Source of the DNA: an uncultured Flavobacteriales bacterium
Lineage (GTDB): Bacteria; Bacteroidota; Bacteroidia; Flavobacteriales; Crocinitomicaceae
DNA: 18,452 nt
Direction of reading: 5' to 3'
NCBI GenBank assembly: GCA_946478775.1
Contig: CAMLDR010000081.1
Coordinates: 1-18,452, forward strand
The position numbers and the translations under genes were made by a program. The notes under the pieces were generated by a model, which did no database searches, was not told the DNA's origin, and saw only the letters and a program-made list of their open reading frames with translations. Below are positions 15,468 through 18,452 of the stretch, one piece after another (the stretch's first letter is position 1; the number at the start of each line of letters is the position of its first letter).

Positions 15468-16250
15468 ATGAAACAGATAGCATGGATTACAGGTGCTTCA
15501 TCCGGAATCGGTGAAGAAATTTGCAAACAATTGGCGCAAAAGGGATTGAAGCTGATCTTATCGAGCAGAAGTGAAGAAAAATTGCTGGCATTGAAAAAAT
15601 CACTTCCCAATTCGGAGGAACACCTGATCGTTCCGCTTGATTTGGAGCATTCCGGAGATTTTCCGCATTTGGTAAAACAGGCACTCGAAGAAACGAAACG
15701 GATTGATTACCTGTATAACTGCGGAGGATTGAGCCAGCGTGCAGAGGCCGGTGAAACTTCCCTGGAGGTGGATCGCCGCATCATGGAGATCAATTACTTT
15801 GGGACCATCGCACTCACAAAGGCTGTTTTGCCTTATATGCAAACTCAAAAATCCGGTCACATTATAGCCATTTCAAGCATTGCAGGAAAATTTGGATTCT
15901 ATTTACGATCAGCTTACAGTGCCAGTAAACATGCCATTCAGGGATTTTTTGAAAGCCTTCTTTTGGAAGAAGCGAAAAATAATATTTCCGTGACGATTGC
16001 TTTTCCCGGAAAGATCAACACACCGATTTCCATGAGTGCGCTTGGAAAGGACGGAAATGCACACGGAGAGATGGACCACAATCAGGCAACTGGAATGCCG
16101 GTTGAAGAGTGCGTATCCATTCTTTTAAAAGCAGTAGAAAAAAAGAAAAAAGAAATTCTGATCGGAAATAAGGAAATAAACGCCGTGACATTGAAACGAT
16201 TTTTCCCCCGCTTATTCTGGAAAATTATTGCAAAGCAAAGTGCTACTTAG
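15468..16250 (+). CDS. Short-chain dehydrogenase/reductase (SDR) family oxidoreductase
   Basis: The start at 15468 places the NAD(P)-binding motif TGASSGIG at residues 8-15, as usual for classical SDRs; the upstream frame to 15399 would add 23 residues in the promoter region. The product is 260 residues, a typical length. Visible motifs are the LDLE segment (58-61), NCGG at 84-87 in place of the common NNAG, N109, the catalytic S137 in AISSIAG, and YSASK with Y150 and K154. PGKINTPIS (180-188) follows the active site. The C-terminal part is basic and hydrophobic, as in DHRS7-like members. An R after the glycine motif (SSRSEEK) suggests a preference for NADPH. The substrate cannot be read from the sequence. 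Confidence 0.88.
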   Translation: MKQIAWITGASSGIGEEICKQLAQKGLKLILSSRSEEKLLALKKSLPNSEEHLIVPLDLEHSGDFPHLVKQALEETKRIDYLYNCGGLSQRAEAGETSLEVDRRIMEINYFGTIALTKAVLPYMQTQKSGHIIAISSIAGKFGFYLRSAYSASKHAIQGFFESLLLEEAKNNISVTIAFPGKINTPISMSALGKDGNAHGEMDHNQATGMPVEECVSILLKAVEKKKKEILIGNKEINAVTLKRFFPRLFWKIIAKQSAT

Positions 16251-16255
16251 CCAAT

Positions 16256-16345
16256 TTTAAGATATTGGGACTTCAAGATTTTAAGACTTAATTTCAAAGT
16301 AAATCCAGTCTTAAAATCCTAACATCTTAAAGTCCTAAAGTCTTA
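16256..16345. repeat. Inverted array of exact-period octamers between convergent genes
   Basis: The left arm (about 16256-16287) is four octamers: TTTAAGAT, ATTGGGAC, TTCAAGAT, TTTAAGAC. The right arm (about 16308-16345) is five octamers of the complementary type (R)TCYTAA(A/C), with TC anchors at 16309, 16317, 16325, 16333 and 16341, exactly 8 apart. In the left arm the anchor G recurs at 16261, 16269, 16277 and 16285. The arms pair imperfectly around a 20-base spacer. The array fills the whole gap between the SDR and purC stop codons and may act as a bidirectional terminator. Confidence 0.75.
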
Positions 16346-17302
16346 TATAATCCCTTTTTCCATCAAAAACACCGCAACATTGGTTTCAATGCGCTTGTTG
16401 ATATTGGAAGTATCTCCTTTTTCGAAAGCATTTCCGGTAATTTTCTCGTAAAGCTCAATGTATCGTTCAGTAATTGTGTTTACAAACGAATCCGGCATAT
16501 CCGGCATCACTTGTCCGTCCAATCCCTGGAAATCATTTTCAATTAACCACTGACGAACGAATTCCTTTGAAAGCTGACGCTGGTTCTCACCCTTCGCCTG
16601 GCGCTCTTCGTAACCATCTGCATAGAAATAACGGGAAGAATCCGGTGTGTGGATTTCATCAATTAAAATCACTTCTCCGTTTCTGATCCCGAATTCGTAC
16701 TTGGTATCAACGAGAATCAAACCTCTTTCCGCAGCCATTTCCGTTCCTCTTTGGAACAAAGCCCGCGTATAAGTTTCCATCTTCTCGTAAATAGCCTGTG
16801 GAACAATTCCTTTTTTCAGGATGTCTTCTCTTGAAATATCTTCGTCGTGACCCTCGTCTGCCTTTGTTGCAGGAGTGATAATGGGTTCCGGGAAACGATC
16901 GTTCTCTTTCATTCCTTCCGGCAGTGCAACTCCACACAAAATCCTTTTACCCAGTGCATATTCTCTGGCAGAATGGCCCGCTAAATATCCACGGATCACC
17001 ATTTCCACACGCACAGGTTCGCACGCATAACCAACAGCTACTGAAGGATCCGGAGCTCCGATCAACCAATTTGGAACGATGTCGCGAGTGGCCTCTAAGA
17101 ACATCGTTGCAACCTGGTTGAGTACCTGCCCTTTGAATGGAATTCCTTTCGGTAAAATGTGATCGAAAGCAGAAATACGGTCTGTAGCCACCATCACCAT
17201 AATATCGTTGTCAATGGTATACACTTCACGCACCTTTCCTCTATAGACCGAAGTTTGCTTAGGGAATTTAAAATTGGTACTCGTAATTGTTTCGTTCAAC
17301 AT
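16343..17302 (-). CDS. purC: Phosphoribosylaminoimidazole-succinocarboxamide (SAICAR) synthase
   Basis: PurC joins CAIR and aspartate with ATP to make SAICAR in de novo purine synthesis, in the cytoplasm. The frame could begin at a TTG at 17311, but I use the ATG three codons later at 17302 ([11 protein letters not shown]), giving 319 residues. This is the longer form, about 300 residues as in yeast, rather than the ~237 of E. coli. Motifs are [12 protein letters not shown] (20-31), [20 protein letters not shown] (39-58), [14 protein letters not shown] (102-115), [15 protein letters not shown] (143-157), VDTKYEFG (198-205) and [12 protein letters not shown] (214-225), all characteristic of SAICAR synthase. 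It lies 24 bases downstream of phoH with no terminator between, so the two are probably cotranscribed. Confidence 0.95.
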   Translation of the reverse strand: MLNETITSTNFKFPKQTSVYRGKVREVYTIDNDIMVMVATDRISAFDHILPKGIPFKGQVLNQVATMFLEATRDIVPNWLIGAPDPSVAVGYACEPVRVEMVIRGYLAGHSAREYALGKRILCGVALPEGMKENDRFPEPIITPATKADEGHDEDISREDILKKGIVPQAIYEKMETYTRALFQRGTEMAAERGLILVDTKYEFGIRNGEVILIDEIHTPDSSRYFYADGYEERQAKGENQRQLSKEFVRQWLIENDFQGLDGQVMPDMPDSFVNTITERYIELYEKITGNAFEKGDTSNINKRIETNVAVFLMEKGII

Positions 17303-17326
17303 AATTTTCAAATTTTGAAACTCTTT

Positions 17327-18370
17327 TTATTTTTTTCTCGATTTTGATCTTTCCTCCTTTTCTTCTTCTGAAGTCCGTATCGACCGCGAGTCTGATTCGG
17401 ACTCCTTCTCAAAACGCTTCGCTTTCTCGATTGCTTCCGCTTTATCAAAGGCATCAATGATTCGTTTCACCAGGGAATGGCGGATAACATCGCTTTGAGT
17501 CAATCGAATAATTTCTATTTCTTCGACCTCATTCAGGATATCCAGGGCATAAGACAAGCCCGATTTTTGACGATGCGGCAAATCAACCTGAGACATATCT
17601 CCCGTGATCACAAATTGTGCAGTCTGTCCCATTCGCGTCAGGAACATTTTCATCTGCATCACCGTCGCGTTTTGAGCTTCATCCAGGATTACAAATGCCT
17701 TGTCCAGTGTTCTACCGCGCATAAATGCCAAAGGAGCAATTTCAATAATCCCGAATTCAAGCATATCAGCAAGCTTTTCCGGTGGAATCATGTCACGCAA
17801 AGCATCATACAAAGGCATGAGGTACGGATCCAGCTTTTCCTTCAGGTCTCCTGGAAGAAAACCTAAGTTCTCACCTGCTTCCACAGCCGGCCTAGTTAAG
17901 ACAATACGCTTCACTTCTTTCGCCTTCAATGCGCGAACAGCCAAAGCAACTGCCGTATACGTTTTTCCCGTTCCAGCCGGACCAACAGCGAAAACCATAT
18001 CGCTTTTGTTCACTGCCTGTACCAGTTTTCGCTGGTTCAGTGTTTTTGCCTTGATCTTAACTCCTCCATTTCCGTGCACGAGTGTTTCCGTCCCATCCGA
18101 AGAAAGCATCGCATCGCCCTCATCCAGCATCAGGTTGTCGATGTTATTCTCCGTGAGAATATTGTACTGGTTAAAATGGGCAAGGATCAGTTCAAACTTG
18201 CGTTCAAATTCTTCCATCACTTCCGGATCCCCGACAATTGTCAATTCGTTCCCGCGTGAATTGATCTTCAATTTTGGAAAAAAAGAGCGAATGTGCTTCA
18301 AATTAGAATTGTTAACTCCAAATAGTTCAGCAACATTGGCGCCGTTGATTTCAATTTTCTTCTCTGTCAA
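17327..18370 (-). CDS. phoH: PhoH-family ATPase
   Basis: The 347-residue cytoplasmic protein has an N-terminal KH-like segment (about 20-75, NLKHIRSFFPKLKINSRG) and a PhoH ATPase domain (about 105-310). The Walker A motif is GPAGTGKT at 130-137, Walker B is VILDEAQ at 227-233, and LTRPAVEAGENLGFLPGD (158-175) and VITGDMSQVDLP (254-265) are strongly PhoH-like. The final ~30 residues are a charged tail rich in E, K, R and S, unlike the core and often variable. The start codon is TTG at 18368-18370; an in-frame TAA lies a short way upstream and no ATG lies between. PhoH-type proteins are linked to RNA metabolism, but the exact role is not settled. It is the first gene of an operon with purC. Confidence 0.92.
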   Translation of the reverse strand: MTEKKIEINGANVAELFGVNNSNLKHIRSFFPKLKINSRGNELTIVGDPEVMEEFERKFELILAHFNQYNILTENNIDNLMLDEGDAMLSSDGTETLVHGNGGVKIKAKTLNQRKLVQAVNKSDMVFAVGPAGTGKTYTAVALAVRALKAKEVKRIVLTRPAVEAGENLGFLPGDLKEKLDPYLMPLYDALRDMIPPEKLADMLEFGIIEIAPLAFMRGRTLDKAFVILDEAQNATVMQMKMFLTRMGQTAQFVITGDMSQVDLPHRQKSGLSYALDILNEVEEIEIIRLTQSDVIRHSLVKRIIDAFDKAEAIEKAKRFEKESESDSRSIRTSEEEKEERSKSRKK

Positions 18371-18401
18371 TGTGAATAAATCTTTTGTTTGTAAGTCCCG
18401 G

Positions 18402-18432
18402 TTGTATTATTAACCCGTATTTTTGAAACAAA
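18402..18432 (-). promoter_or_regulatory. Weak candidate promoter of the phoH-purC operon
   Basis: On the minus strand TTTG (18432-18429) is followed after 19 bases by TAATACAA (18409-18402). The -33 element and the spacing fit the Bacteroidota consensus, but the -7 box keeps only TA of TAnnTTTG. The expected start lies about 27 bases before the TTG codon at 18370. Confidence 0.3.
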
Positions 18433-18452
18433 TTTAATTAATTTTTCAACGG

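Noticed and set aside
16256..16345. CRISPR-like array
   Set aside because: The units are 8 bases long with no unique spacers, and the second half is inverted. No cas genes are present.
17700..18413. 237-codon open frame on the plus strand opposite phoH
   Set aside because: It is fully antisense to a well-supported PhoH gene and rich in Ser/Pro/Arg with no domain, as expected of a shadow frame.

Overview
The window looks like chromosome from a member of the Bacteroidota, most likely Flavobacteriales and perhaps close to Fluviicola/Crocinitomicaceae. The family placement is inference. The evidence is four large secreted proteins with type IX secretion system (T9SS) sorting domains (one type B, three type A), several -7 boxes resembling the Bacteroidota consensus TAnnTTTG, few Shine-Dalgarno sequences, and a phoH-purC gene pair. 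No tRNA, rRNA, CRISPR array, transposase or phage gene was seen, and no gene-free stretch exceeds 300 bases.

Layout. The left edge holds the first codons of a minus-strand gene with a good promoter. From 148 to 10690 everything reads rightward. First comes a very large SBBP/PKD protein with a type B (gliding-motility-type) sorting domain. Next is a tandemly duplicated two-gene module: a small exported protein of about 120 aa followed by a 530 aa PPC-domain T9SS cargo, twice in a row. Then an Omp28/thioredoxin-like T9SS cargo, and a small membrane protein with a PH-like tail. From 10696 to 13557 the minus strand carries a TerB-like protein, a multi-pass GT-C-like membrane protein and a GmhA-type phosphoheptose isomerase; the last two overlap by 8 bases. 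A small exported protein (13673-14095) stands alone. It is convergent with a six-helix HisKA_2 sensor kinase, which is divergent from a short-chain dehydrogenase. The right end is a phoH-purC operon on the minus strand.

How the parts relate. The left 10 kb is essentially a cell-surface secretion block: each cargo has a signal peptide for Sec export and a C-terminal tail for T9SS. The small partner proteins in the duplicated module have a signal peptide but no T9SS tail, so they should stay in the periplasm or be lipid-free secreted; their tight coupling to the cargo suggests a chaperone-like, inhibitor-like or complex-partner role. That duplicated pair is the best candidate for an undescribed system. 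The right 8 kb is mostly housekeeping: purine synthesis, PhoH, signalling and envelope sugar metabolism.

Non-coding structure is notable. Three intergenic gaps hold inverted arrays of degenerate 8-9 base words, the clearest at 16256-16345, where the period is exactly 8. A perfect 46-base palindrome follows the Omp28-like gene. Several -7 boxes lie only 4-7 bases before the start codon, which predicts leaderless mRNAs. The kinase and SDR promoters appear to share a TTGCAA palindrome as their two -33 elements.
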